The position numbers were made by a program, and so were the translations under genes. The notes beneath the pieces are model-generated. The model was given only the letters and a program-made list of their open reading frames with translations, was not told the origin of the DNA and ran no database searches. Of a stretch of DNA of 64,000 nt, positions 10,692-22,865 are shown one piece after another. The stretch's first letter is position 1; each line of letters starts with the position of its first letter. The stretch spans positions 13,950,001 through 14,014,000 of the forward strand of contig JAYKYS010000012.1 of assembly GCA_036924285.1 (NCBI GenBank), given 5' to 3'. Source of the DNA: Asterella californica. Taxonomy: Eukaryota > Streptophyta > Marchantiopsida > Marchantiales > Aytoniaceae.

Positions 10692-11745
10692 TGCCATCCG
10701 AAGAATGAAGGAGACATGTGGATCGGTTACTGAGGTGAGAAGGTTTCTAGGTGCATGTGTGTTTTATCATATATGGATTCCACACTTTGCACATGTAGCA
10801 GATCCGTTGTACAAGTTGCTGAGGAAGGGGCAGAGATTTCAGTGGCAAGAGGAGCAAAGCGAGTCTATGAAGAAGTTGAAGGATCTGTTGTCTTCACCAC
10901 CAACTCTACGGAAGGTAACATATGAGTTGGGCAGACTTGTTATCCTTACTGTTGATACTAGTCCTATTGGCATTGGGTGGGCTATAGGACAAGATGATAA
11001 GGATGGAAATAGATATGTGGTGCGTTTTGGTGCTAAGGTCTTAAGTTCACGGCAGAGAGACTACCCTCAGGTCAAGAGAGAGCTATGGGGAGTAGTTACT
11101 GCGATGAAGAGTGATAAGGAATACTTGATAGGAGCACCTGTGGTTGTGGAGACAGATTGCTTACCTCTCTTGGGAATGATCACTAGCTGTACAACTCCAG
11201 ATATTGCTATGTTGAGGTGGATAGCATATATCAAGTCCTTGAACCCAGAGTTTAGACATATTGCAGGAAAAGACAATCCTGTGGCAGATATGTTATCAAG
11301 GGCTAGATATTACGATGAGAAAGAAATGATAGATGATCAGGAGGATGTGGGAACAGAGTTCTATTCTAGTGCTCTTGCTAGAAGGGATAGAAGCTATTTT
11401 GCAGCCTCGTTGGAGTTTTTTGAGGAAACTGTGTATGATGGCGAGTGGTTGGATCTTGGGCGCTATTTGAGTTCACTGGAAAGGCAAGAAGGCTGGTCTG
11501 ATGCAGATTTCAAGAGGATCCGTAGAATAGCTTATGGTTACTTTTTACATGGAGGACATCTATGGAAGCGCCCTAAGCTACAAGGAGGTATACCGCAACA
11601 GGTGGTATGTGACTTGGGATTGCAGCAGCAGCTGATCAAGGAGTTTCATGAGAGTCTATGGGCCGGTCATAGAGGAGTTTGGGCAACATTTGCCAAGATG
11701 AAGGAGAAGTATTGGTGGAAGGGTATGTATAAGGATGTAGTATAG
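10648..11745 (+). pseudogene. RT connection, RNase H and integrase zinc-finger region of the nested Gypsy
   Basis: The frame starts with the RT thumb/connection (RRFLGACVFYH). RNase H follows, with its acidic residues visible: TVDTSP near 10950, DYPQVKRELWG near 11070 and VVVETDCLPLLG near 11140. The C-terminal part begins integrase, with the two histidines of the HHCC zinc finger in EFHESLWAGHRGVW. A TAG at 11743-11745 interrupts the finger; the same frame resumes with FVSSCIPCQM, which supplies the two cysteines. TAG for an expected CAG fits a single C-to-T change. Confidence 0.9.
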
Positions 11746-11772
11746 TTTGTTTCATCCTGTATACCCTGCCAG

Positions 11773-12795
11773 ATGTATTCCAACGTACGTCATCGTGATG
11801 GATTGCATCCTACTTATCCTTTAGTCATTCATTACAAATGGGTAGTTGATCTGGTAACTATGCCGTTTGGACTTGGACAAATGAGGTATCTAGTCTTGGC
11901 TAGAGAAGATCTATCTAACCAAGTCGAAGGTCGTGCCCTGAGGACGAAGACCACTGCTAGTGTCTGCCGCTTTCTACTTGAAGATGTCATTTGTAGGTAT
12001 GGGTGTGTGGGAAAGATCACTGCAGATAGGGGTGAGCTGGATTCACAAGAAGCAGTTGAGTTCTTCAAGCGATTGGGAATCAAGCTGGCATTAACCACTG
12101 CTTACAATCCTGAAGGGAATGGCAAGAGCGAACGAGGTCATCCGCCAATCATCAAAGCTTTGGTAAAAGCTTGCAAGGGTAAGATCCGTGAATGGCCTAG
12201 ACTGCTACCATTTGCTTTATGGACAGATCGTACAACTCATAGTACCGTTACAGGTTACATGCCAGCAGAGTTGATACTAGGACAAAAACCTGTGATGCCG
12301 ATTGAGGAGGTTGTGCCTACTTGGAATGTTTTGCCATGGGAAGATGGTAGAAGTACGGAGGATCTTCTTGCATTAAGGATCCAACAGTTAGAACGGAGAC
12401 CTGAGGATGTTGCCAAAGCTGTGGAAAGATTCAAGATTGCTAGAGAGAGAAACAAAGGCAGATTTGATAGAACGCATAGATTACGACCCAAACCAGTTAA
12501 AGAAGGTGATTGGGTATTAGTCTATGATAGTAGTCTTGATAATCAGCATAGCACTATCAGGAAGTTCTCCAAGAGATGGTTTGGACCTTATGTGGTGTTA
12601 GAAGTTTATGATAATGCCACATACTCCTTGAGAGAGTTAGATGGTGCAGTGCTCAAGATACCAATCACAGGAAAGAGAATCAAGCTCTTTAGGAGGAGAG
12701 GGGAGGACCAGAACGTTGCAGAGTTTACAGAGGATGAAGCTGAAGACTCAATGCAGGTTGAAGATGAGTTTGAAGTCGAAGCTGAAGAGTCTTGA
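11773..12795 (+). pseudogene. Integrase core and C-terminus of the nested Gypsy
   Basis: This is the same frame as the preceding piece, separated by a nonsense codon. The DDE catalytic triad is complete: Asp in WVVDLVTM (about 11848), Asp in TADRGE (12024), and Glu in GKSERGH (12129), with 34 residues between the last two. The C-terminal DNA-binding part has WVLVYDSS, then KRWFGPYVV, the GPY/F motif. It ends in a long acidic tail (EFTEDEAEDSMQVEDE). No chromodomain follows, so this is not a chromovirus. The stop at 12793-12795 lies about 35 bases before the polypurine tract. Confidence 0.9.
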
Positions 12796-12829
12796 TCTGG
12801 ATGGCACATACCGGAGGATGTGCAGGTTC

Positions 12830-12841
12830 AGAGGGGGTGGA
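12830..12841 (+). promoter_or_regulatory. Polypurine tract of the nested Gypsy
   Basis: AGAGGGGGTGGA lies immediately before the 3' LTR TG, where plus-strand DNA synthesis is primed in LTR elements. Confidence 0.8.
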
Positions 12842-14122
12842 TGTCGTGCTACCTGGCGGCTACATGTTATATTTCTACTCCGACGCTTGGGTTTAGTAGT
12901 TCTAGAAGTTAGCTCTTATTACTTCTAGTCGTTTATGTATATGTTTGACACCTTTGCATACGGTGTTAACACTATTTTGAGTCTTAGTAGGTTGATTACC
13001 ATGTTGATAGGGCTTAAGCTCATGGGTTGTATTTGCGTGTCGCTCATGCACGCTTTCTAGCTGATTTAAGTTATTTTTCGGGGCTGCGTGTCGTTTTAGG
13101 TAGTTTAAGTTTTACGCTGGCACTCCAGGGGCTTGCCGTGGTAGCCTATGAGTAAAACTAAGTTTCCACGTGGTTTAGGGTACTAAAGGACAACCAAGTG
13201 GAGCTATGAACTCCCATTGGTCTGTTTTTGTCTTTTGTTAAACTCTAAATTTAGAAACAGAGCTCTAGAGTGGAGTTCGAGCATTTGGTGGGGGATCTTC
13301 GAAATCTGAGAGCACAGGGAGAGAGGTCTCGTCATGCCAAGCACTTCCAGTGAAAATTTCGATCGATTTGAGTCAATAAAGACGGAGTTATGAGCAATTG
13401 AAGTTCGGATTGTGCTAGAATTGAATCATTTTGGTTGGATTTAGGGTTTTCAGTGTCACTCGCAGCAGATTTGAGGAAATTGCTTCAAAACTTCGAGGTT
13501 GTGTTCTCCGCCAGCAAGGCTACGATTTCACAAAAAGTTTCATATCGACTGAGCAACTGAGTAATTCAGGGCGGCCGCTGAAGCTGAGGGGGTCTGAAAA
13601 GCTCTTAATCTAGAGCAGTGACTTCAGAGGAGGAGATCTACAGTTCTGTGTACATTCAGGAGTCCCAACTTCACAGGGATGTTCAACACCCTGTAGACTG
13701 CAAATCCTGTAAGAAACTTCGAAATTGATCGAGCCAAACTCCTGTTATAGGTTGAAATAGCCAGCTAGGTACCAGAAATTGCCGTAGTTTTCTTGCTCAA
13801 AACTTTTCTGTTCATATCTCCGTGTCAGAATTTGATCTCAGGCTGAAATTTCGTCTGTGAGTTCAGTAGTACCTCATTTGCATGTAGGGGAAGTTTAGAG
13901 GTCTAAACCTTCATAGTTTTCCTCTCCGTGAGTGTCAAAGTTCACCGCCGAATCCTATTACTGCCAGCTAGACCTGAATTTCGCCTTCTGGGTATATTAC
14001 TAGATCTTACACATCTGTGTGAGTGTTTATAGCCCTATTGTGACCTGAAAGCCAACCTCTTGAGTGAACAACCACAGCCAGAAGCCCGGCGCTTTCCTAG
14101 GTAGACGGATTACACTCCGACA
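12842..14122 (+). repeat. 3' LTR of the nested Gypsy element
   Basis: 1281 bp copy of 5613-6893. It ends CTCCGACA, followed by ACGTTATAGC, which repeats the sequence just left of the 5' LTR and so marks the target-site duplication. Confidence 0.97.
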
Positions 14123-14126
14123 ACGT

Positions 14127-14334
14127 TATAGCTCAAGGTTGATAGTTCTTCCAGAGAAAATCTGTCTGAGACACGTAGTAGAAGAGATCTAGAGTCTCGT
14201 GCCCTTTGGGCCAACATGTTATAATGTTTATAATGGAGCAAAAGTTACTGGTTGCTATTCTGCATCCTTCATCTGGTCTATATATGTTCTATACGGATTA
14301 CTTAAACTCTGTTTTATATAGTTTGAAGAAGAGT
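14127..14334 (+). mobile_element. TRIM-like element, unit 1, right part
   Basis: This continues unit 1 from 5612. It contains the end of the short internal region and the start of an LTR (TGTTATAATG at 14217). The uninterrupted equivalent in unit 2 (14646-14861) shows that the two parts were contiguous before the Gypsy insertion. Confidence 0.7.
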
Positions 14335-14861
14335 TAAATTTAAGGACTTGAGTCAAGACTAGAGACTATTCTAGTCTGCTCACCTCATTTTTGTAATACA
14401 TAACGAAAGTGTATATAAAGTGAATTTTGGATATATCTCGTCTTGTTCTTTTTCTCTTTCTTTCTTTTTCTCTCTCTCGCTCTCGCTCTCTCTTGCACAC
14501 GATTTCTCCACATCCATATACTCGTGTATTCTTGGATAACTTTCACGCACAAAACTCACGATGATATGATATCAGAGTGAAAGTTACCTTTGTGTGGATG
14601 TCTTGACTCCATCTTCAACTTGTGGTCATGGTAGAAAACTGATCCTTCCACGTTATAGCTCAAGGTTGATAGTTCTTCCAGAGAAAACCTGTCTGAGACA
14701 CGTAGTGGAAGAGATCTAGAGTCTCGTGCCCTTTGGGCCAACATGTTATAATGTTTATAATGGAGCAAAAGTTACTGGTTGCTATTCTGCATCCTTCATC
14801 TGGTCTATATATGTTCTATACGGATTACTTAAACTCTGTTTTATATAGTTTGAAGAAGAGT
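14335..14861 (+). mobile_element. TRIM-like element, unit 2 (tandem copy)
   Basis: A second complete copy of the roughly 527 bp unit starts directly where unit 1 ends. I count about six base differences from unit 1. Taking TG...CA ends, one full LTR spans 14217-14558 (about 342 bp). The internal region 14559-14743 (about 185 bp) has PBS-like TGATATCAGAGT at 14567-14578 and no gene. A truncated third LTR starts at 14744 and stops at 14861. Size, PBS and lack of genes fit a terminal-repeat retrotransposon in miniature (TRIM). Confidence 0.7.
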
Positions 14862-17800
14862 GGTTTCATGCGGACGGTCAAAAGTAATGTAAGAGATTTA
14901 CAATAAATTAAAAGAGACAGTCATCACATAAGCGATATATGAGGTTTATAATAAATTAAACAAGCATTCATTACATGTTTCGTTGCATTCACAAGCAATC
15001 AAAATATTTCCATATGTACATTCAATAAAGTATACTTGTGAAAACCTTAGTTTTTTGTAACGTAACTTTCATTCTTTGAGTTTTATTTTTCAACTCATGT
15101 ATGTGAACCAATGCTTGATAACATCCCAGTCAAATATCTGACCGTCTGTACTTGTTATAGATGGTCAAGTTCTCAGGTTGGTTGAATATTGTGTGATGCT
15201 AGTGTGGTTTTGGATAACTTGTCTCATGTAACCGCTATGTAGATAGTTCTGACGACTCTGGAGCAGTTTAGGAATGTCATAACTGGTTTTACAATTGGTG
15301 TTGCAACCAGATCCTCAATAAAAATATTAAAAGTATTTCTATTTCAAAAAGAACTTATTCAATTAATTCTGATACACTCGTGTTCTGCTCATATCAATCG
15401 AAGACAATGTAATTTTCGTACTGATCGGATTGGCTGACAAGAAATACGTCATGGAAATATAATATTCTTATGCACATGATCTGTTAGAATATCATGTTTA
15501 GCAGCTAATATATTATGAGTAAAATTTTATTCACAGTCATTCTGGCTAAACGATCTATAATTCTAAAACATAAATAGGTTATGAAAGTTTTGTCCACTAG
15601 TTGAAGCACTTATGTGCATATGATCCACCAGCGTGCATGTCACGTCAGTTTGGCACCTTGGCTAAGTTGACCGAGTGCGGAGTGACGAATCTCGATACGA
15701 CCATTAGTGTTGTTAGGACGAGTTGGTGGGATAGCCCACTAGGGGGTATACTTCACAGGTAGGGCTTAGAAACCTTAATTCTTTGAGTTGAGCCTTCAAG
15801 GTCCTGGCTATGGTGGGTAGTCTTGGTGAGTGTAATCTGGATTCTCTGCGAGCACAAAGTGGATTTGGCTCGACTTTAGTGATTGTTTAGTGCATGTTGG
15901 TATGATAGAGTGAGTACATATTGTTTATCACTCGAAGAACTCGAATTGCGAGGTCTGATTAAGAGATTTCATGTCATGGATTTCAGCCGGTGGAATCTCC
16001 GGAGTTTACAGATCGTTGATATCTTCAATTTGTGAGGGTGCGTGTGCACGAAGTGGTTCTTTTTTATGTTGTGGTTGATTGTTGTGTGGATTAATGGTGG
16101 TTGGACCAGTACTTGATGAAAATTGGTGGTGAGATAGTACGGAATTGCTGCTGGAATTTCCTGTGACAGGTTTTGAGACCAATTTGAGGTCGGCAGAAGT
16201 ACGTCAGCGGACGTCGGGTTGGCATGGGTCAGCAATTTCTGGTGCTGAAGAGTGCACTAGGTGTGTGCTGGAAAGGCGATTCCAATGCATCAAAAATTGT
16301 TCGATTTGATGAAGATTCGAAAGAGTTACAAGCAGAAGAAGGTCGAGGATGATCCAAAATCAGACGTAATCCCGCCTGCAAGTGTCAACTTGACAGATTT
16401 CGACATTGTGGAGTGTGTTTTTGACCTCGAAGTTGTTGTTTTGGGTGTGTTCTCTTCATGCGCATTCTTCATCCATCGATCCTAAACCCTAAACACTTCT
16501 GGCTCGAGTTTCTACTCTATTCCAAGCGAAGCGGAGAGTGAGCGGGAGTGTCAATGTGGATGACATAATCGATGACAAAGAGATTCATTTTATGTTGGTA
16601 AAGTTGGACAAAATCGATATAAGAAAATAGAACTTCCAATCAAACTGATTTGGATATGTGAAGAAACATTATGTTTGAAGTTTAGTTTTACAGACTGGGT
16701 GTAAACCACTCAGAAGTTTGGGTTAGGAAAGATGGTTTTTTGTTATTTAACACTTTCCCTCCTATCATCTACCATGTGATCTCTCTCTTAAGAGTCCGAT
16801 GGCTTTCGAAACAAATACTTTGTGAAGCTAGATATACTGACATGTGTGTTTTACGCAGAAGAAACATCAGCAACCTATCAAATATTGGAATATTAATCTG
16901 GAAATAAAATAAGAAAGCTTGGATCAGTGGTCTTTTGTTGGTAAATATGTTCTTAGCTTCCTCAAGTATAATCACATATACCTTGCTCCGGTGAAGTCTA
17001 TATCATAAAATCCTCTAAGACTTTTCAACTTTTTTTTCAAACTTATTATCTCTTCCTTTTTCTTAAGGATTCAAGATTCGAACTGAGATGGATGGGTTTC
17101 CAAACCCAAGCTCTTGCCACCGCGAAAGTCATTGGGTATAAACCGTACTTCTTCACTTGTGTTTATAATAGAACATTTCATTCATAGCTCGAAGGTTCTT
17201 ATTGTTTGATGGTCGAAGATTCTCACTACCACATAATACTTCGAGAACAGATCTATCTGCTCCAGATAATACTGAAAAAAAATGGTCGATATTTTTTCTA
17301 GTTCTAACATTTGACTCTGTTACAACCAATTATGATCCAAAATTTATCCCTCATTTTAGATGCTTGTCATCTTCCTCCCCTCTACTGAAAGTGAATGTTA
17401 CATGCATATTTGGATAATGCTACTGGTCATAGAGCATGAGATGTGGAGAACTGATTTGTACTACATCATACACGCAATCCATAGATGCAAGACTGTAGGA
17501 GCTTCAAAGTGCACTAAAGAAGCAACTCATCTCGTACCAAGTAATTTGTTGAAAATAAATAAATAAAAGAAGCTGCACTTTTCAATGAACATTATTCAGA
17601 GTCTAAAATACAAACTGATTTAATTCTCCTATCATTTTCGCTCAGTGCAGAAAGCTACGATAATTCTAAGCCGAGTACTTGCAAGAAAAGGAATAAATAT
17701 AGACATTGGTATAAAAAGCATTATCAAATATTAAGATGGAACTTGAATTAGATAATTCAAGATGTGCATATAACATAGCATTACTGAATCTTTTTACTTG

Positions 17801-19476
17801 GTAGTGAATAGTTGCATCTAGTTAGTGAATGAGATTCTTATCAAATGTAAACCTTGCCATTATAATGTGTTTCTAGTGTTGTCTTTTTAGTTTATATGTG
17901 TTCATTATGTAAGATCTTTTTTGAGCTTCCTTTTTCATATTCACTATTTGTTACTAACCTAATACTCCCAAACTAAATAGTAACAATAAAAGAAGTGCCA
18001 ACCGTAGGTTGCATTGCATCTTAAAGGGGTCACTGGACTGGACACCACATTCGATCAAATAATTACATGTATGTTTATAAAATTAAAAACTATTTTATTA
18101 TACAATTCTATTATGTTTACATATATAATATCTTCATCAGTGAGCTTGCGCATTTGTCACTTTATTGTTTATTTATTAATGTGCAAATCTATTGACCATT
18201 AAATTACATCATAATTTAAACTAAAATTCAAGTTATTATATGTAACGCTGAATGAAAAATTCCAGATTTTGAATATTAACGGGAAAGTTGGTCAGAAAAT
18301 ACGCGAATATCTAGTTGATTATTGGATGTAAAAGTCTGCAAGTGGAACACCTATAAGTTCAAGGTGGAACTATAGCATGGGTTGCAGTTAAATTTGACTC
18401 TCGTTAAAACTTGTAAACTGACAATGGTTACAATTTGGAGGACCTGGTAGTTGGGGCTCGTTCGAGTCTTTAGTCTTGGGATTCGGTCGCACAAAAGAAC
18501 CATGAATGCTATGCACGGACTCGACTTGACTCTAGTATAAAACTATAGTTCAAAGATAAATAATAAAATTTTTAATGTACTTTAATTTATGATTAAATCA
18601 AAGAGATAATTTAATTATTAATCAAAGATAAATCATAAATCATAAAGTTTCAATTTGGTAAAAGGATTTAATCATGAATTGAAATATATATATATTTTTC
18701 CTCATTCCATCTGAAGATAAAAAGATGAATTACAATATACAAACTAAAGCTGTATCCACATGGCACACCTCTGCGTTCACGTTTATGTCACAAATTAAAC
18801 GTACTTTGCGTTACGCAAAACGTAAAACGGAAATTCTCACATCCACGTGATCACATTCACGTTTCCTTACAAGTCCTTACCGGTTATCTTCACCTGCTAC
18901 CAGAGATATCCGGCAAATGAAACCGACTGAAGGATCATTTACGAAAGTATTTTTCACTATTCAGGAAAAATAGAAGCAGCACGTATCTCAACCATGTTGG
19001 TTTCTTTAACCATAAATGGTCTAAAATATATTATGATTTATCTCGAAATGACAGACAGTAATCATATATCACCTTCGCACGTTATTTACCCAAAAAATCA
19101 GTTATCTGTATAGACGGTCCTAATGCCCCCTCTCTTGAAGTTGAGGTTACTGATGTTGTATAGCAGAACCAGTTTTACATATAACCATTCGCTAGTGTAA
19201 ATGATGAAAAAAATATATAGCACGAAGGTAAGAAAAACCATCACCATGGTACACAAAGTTGTATGTAAGACTTTTGAATACATTAGTATATTTGAGAAGC
19301 GCTTGGAGACTTTATAGTTAAGGATTGTGGAGCTTGCGAAGTTTAGCCTTGATTTTTCTCTTCACTTTCTGGGTGTTCAGTCGTTTGGGTCTCTTTTTCT
19401 TTATGCAAGAGTTTAATTTATAACCTAATCTTTCTCGCTGGGAGGAGTTAGGTAGAATCAATGTTTCTTTGCTAGT
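14862..19476. other. Gene-free DNA
   Basis: AT-rich sequence with no recognisable gene or RNA. Open frames such as 16261-16485 (plus) and 15969-16235 (minus) show no family motif. Around 15650-15960 the base composition is more even and may be old repeat DNA, but I cannot name it. Confidence 0.5.
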
Positions 19477-19902
19477 TAGGTCTCGGTTTCATTTCGGTTC
19501 GAGCCGAACCGATTCACGAAACTGTGGTTTAAAGCGATTTAGGTTCAATAAACCATGGTTTGGTTCAAATTCAACATAATTTACATGGTTTGATTTATAA
19601 CGCTCTAGGTTTAAACAGTTTAGTTTAAAATCGGTTCGGTTCAACATCCATTAAAAACTGTTCAGTTCAGGTTCAGATATGTTAACTGCAGTTTAAACAG
19701 CTCAAACCGGCGTTCAAATAATTTATACTTTCGAAACACTATGTGTAACTTTAAACCCGAGATCTCTTGTATTACAGATTATGAATTATTTTTTACTAAT
19801 TTAAAAGGTTCAGACTATGGTTTATACAGTTCGGTTCAAAATGGTTTAAGTTAAAATTTTCTCAAATCGATTCGAGCTGAACCGAACTGGTGCCCATACC
19901 TA
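19477..19902. mobile_element. hAT-type MITE (426 bp)
   Basis: The element is flanked by a perfect 8-base direct repeat, TTGCTAGT, at 19469-19476 and 19903-19910. Its ends are imperfect inverted repeats starting TAGGTCTCGG on the left and, read inward from the right, TAGGTATGGG. Both continue into CGGTTCG-rich sequence (GGTTCGAGCCGAACCGATT on the left; GGTTCAGCTCGAATCGATT from the right). An 8-base duplication and TAGGK-type ends are typical of the hAT superfamily. No transposase is present, so it is non-autonomous. Confidence 0.85.
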
Positions 19903-19910
19903 TTGCTAGT

Positions 19911-21650
19911 AAACTCCGGCACATATACTCTCTGAAGCGCATCTATTTGCGTTTCTCTTATGGGTTATGTCGATATTTTCTCATATCTCCAAGTCCAGGT
20001 TAGCCTTTAATATTTAGAGAGAACTTTGATTTTTCTTGTATACTTACTTTGTCTTTTCGAGCAAGAGTTCCTCTGAAGTTAAATAACTCTTTTGCATGCA
20101 TATTTTTTCCTCTTATTCTCATCCGTTTGTTATTCATCGCGTAGTTTTCATGAAAGAGAAAAAAGAAAAGAAAGAAAAACACGTTTAATCATTCACTAGC
20201 GTAAATGGTCTTTTGGAGATGTTTTCGCTTTGACGTCAGGCGCCCGAGGTTTCTACCCGAAGCGATCATGTTTCTGTAAATGGAAACGCGAACGCAAAGT
20301 AAAAGCACGGAGCATTCTTTGTACTGGATGGAATTATGGAACTGCAGGAGTTGAGTCACGTCGCACTGCCTGAATTTTTGATAGGCTAAAAGGACTGACT
20401 GAAGCTACACTCACATGGTCTTTTATCGGTGGAACTTTTACGGAATGCGGATACCTACGGTGAGTTCCGTAACCGAAAGTGTCCGGAGAACCAATCACAT
20501 GTCTCCGTAAAAACGATTTTATCTCTGTAGAGAAAACTGGAGAAATTCTGCAGACTGTGACAACATGGCAAAAATACCAGTTCATCTCTCGGTATGCAGA
20601 GTCGCGAATGCGCAATTGCATGCAAATCGATCCTCTCTTGAATTTATGTACCTGTTAAATCCGGTTCATAACAAAATATTAACCGATATAATCCGATAAT
20701 TCTAAAAATACTACCGTTCTACGGACATCCATCATCATTTTCCGGAAAACTATTATCATTATTACTCTCTGAATTCCGGAAAACGTACACCATGTGACTG
20801 CAGCCTGATGATCCCGCGCTCGAGTCCCCTTTACTGTGATGGATAAGTCAAAGTCAAACATGTACTGTATAGATCCTCATAAGCTCAGCCACTGAATCCA
20901 GGCTGTTTCCTGTTTATCCCTTATGAGATAAGGACCCTGCGCGGACAGAACAGGACATATCTCCGGAATATTCCCGGATCTCCACGGAGGAAGTGCATAT
21001 CCGGGAACAAACTACAGTATGTACCGTAGTTCTAACCACCTCCACACCGGCTCGCACGCTCCAACTCAAGTAAAGCCGTTCACATGGCTCGAGCAATCTG
21101 CGTCTATACCAACCCTGAACTTTGTCCTCTGACTGACTGAATCCAGATAACCAAAACCACTATCCCAACCACCACCAAGCCTTGTCCTCGGGGGTCGAAC
21201 CAGCGCCAGCCTAGATCCGGCATCCCGTGTAATGTGCCCCGGCAACCTTTCTAAAAGTGCACGAGAAGTAGAGAATGCGTCGGATAATTTCTTTCTCAAA
21301 CCACCAAAAAAGAAAAAAACTACTCGAAATTTGTTAAAAATCGTCGGTGAATTAACACAGTAATCTCTCAATTGTCAAAAATCACCGGTAAATTACAGAT
21401 AAGCAGGGAAAACCTGGACTGGGTCTGGTTCGAACCACTCTTAGAGCTAGGTAGCACCTGCAGTTTCGAGATAACATTTTCAGTTTTTCAATCTGTTGAA
21501 GAAAGTTGATAATAAGTGAATAATCTATATTAATATATAATTTTAGTTTTGAATGATATAGACCGTTTTTCGTACATAATCTGACATTTCTTGAGATGGA
21601 TATCTAGAGAGAATAGTTTCGGTTTGAGTCTAACATTTTTGGAATTTCGT
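19911..21650. other. Gene-free DNA, with a more GC-rich patch
   Basis: No gene is recognised. The stretch 20.2-21.3 kb is richer in CCGG-type sequence and has several open frames of 60-100 codons on the minus strand without family motifs. CATTCRCTAGYGTAAATG occurs near 19187 and again near 20190, perhaps the end of another small repeat. Confidence 0.45.
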
Positions 21651-21656
21651 GTGTGA

Positions 21657-21880
21657 GAGCAAGGTCCACCAAAGATCGGTAGTTGAGATGGTTGAGTCCC
21701 ATACCTCTAAGCGAAAGGTCTGGGGTTCAAACACTCCTGCTCTCGGTTGGAAGTGCAACAAAATCACTGTCGTGTGAAACTGATCCAGGTACGCTGTGGT
21801 TACCCACAAAGGACAGTCTGATGCCTCTTGAAAAGAAAAACGGACAAGATAAAACATTTACATTTACATTTACATGTAAA
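21657..21880 (+). mobile_element. tRNA-derived SINE, copy 1
   Basis: A pol III type internal promoter is visible: A-box-like GGTAGTTGAGATGGT at 21678-21692 and B-box GGGGTTCAAACAC from 21723, about 40 bases apart as in tRNA-derived SINEs. A non-tRNA body follows (GCTGTGGTTACCCAC...GGACAGTCTGATG) and the 3' end is a short simple tail of ACATTT repeats at about 21853-21876. A diverged minus-strand copy lies at 22677-22865. Confidence 0.75.
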
Positions 21881-22308
21881 CTGACGATATGAATGAAACT
21901 GAAAAGTTGCAAGTGCGACGCAAACACAGTTCGAGGACAAAAAAACTGAGCTAAACGGTTACAGTTTCGTAGGTTCGGAGACCTCTAGTATTACATTAAT
22001 CTACGTTAATCTAAACTGAAAATGCAGATGCAGTCTAGCTCTTAGTTTACGAGTGGGGTTAGATTTTTAAGGGTTATTTTATTTATTTACTTGTGGATAT
22101 TATTATGTCAAGTAGGTTGGGTAATAAGCTTGTTTCTTCACTTGCTTGTCGAATAGTGAATTTCAGAATGTAGAGCATGATAAAGAAATGTTATAATTCA
22201 GAGTGTGAGAAAGTATTTTTTACAGATCGAGATACTTGAAAGTTCAACAATACAATACGGAGTAGGAGAAAATAAATATCAGCTGACAGTCAAAAGTCTG
22301 AGTAAGAA

Positions 22309-22341
22309 GAATTTTTTAATTTTTTAATTTTTTAATTTTTT
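22309..22341. repeat. Microsatellite (TTTTTTAA)n
   Basis: About four copies of the 8-base unit TTTTTTAA in tandem. Confidence 0.9.
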
Positions 22342-22676
22342 TATGAGCCAGAGCAGTCTAACTTCATGTAAAGACTCGACAATGCCTTTAATTTCTTTCC
22401 TTAATTCCCAATCAGTTGTGATTATTAGTGAAACTCTAATTTTCATCAACCGAAATTTGATGATTCATGCTTCTGAAATATGGGTATATACATGGAAAGG
22501 ACATTGCATTTGGAAACTCTTTTATATTGGACCGTTTAATCTTACCAATGGTGCAACAATTTATTTCAATCTTCTACACTTGTATATGCGATTCTCTCTC
22601 ATTACTCCTGTCGAGGAAAGTTGACATGTTCTTGTACGGTATTCACTAGAATCATTCAGAAAATCTTTAGTTCTAG

Positions 22677-22865
22677 TAAAAAAGGTAAAGTTTTTACCTT
22701 GTCCATTTTTATCTCTTAAAAGACATCGGACTGTCTTTTGTGGGTAACCACAGCGTACGCGGACCAGACTCACACGACAGCGGTTTTTGCACCTCCAACC
22801 GAGAGCAGGAGGGTTAGAACTCCAGACTTTTCGCCTAGAGGCCTGAGATGTATCGTTTGTTTTTT
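22677..22865 (-). mobile_element. tRNA-derived SINE, copy 2
   Basis: Read on the minus strand, this repeats copy 1: B-box-like GGAGTTCTAACCCTCC (22811-22826), CTGCTCTCGGTTGGAGGTGC, CGCTGTGGTTACCCAC, and then GGACAAGGTAAA near the tail. The A-box side is poorly preserved. Sequence differences are far more numerous than between the Gypsy LTRs, so the copies are old. Confidence 0.75.

Larger units (their letters stand above)
5613..14122 (+). mobile_element. Young Ty3/Gypsy LTR retrotransposon nested in the TRIM
   Basis: Two 1281 bp LTRs (TGTCGTGC...CTCCGACA) flank a 5.9 kb interior with gag, protease, RT, RNase H and integrase in Gypsy order. I count about ten differences between the LTRs (0.8%), so insertion was recent. 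ACGT (or ACGTT if one T is shared) flanks both ends, and unit 2 of the TRIM gives the empty target site (CCACGTTATAG near 14649). The integrase ends in GPY/F and an acidic tail; no chromodomain is seen. Nonsense codons and a frameshift in pol mean this copy is not autonomous. Confidence 0.97.

Noticed and set aside
14556..14768. Minus-strand open frame across the TRIM internal region
   Set aside because: It spans the PBS and LTR junction of a non-coding element.
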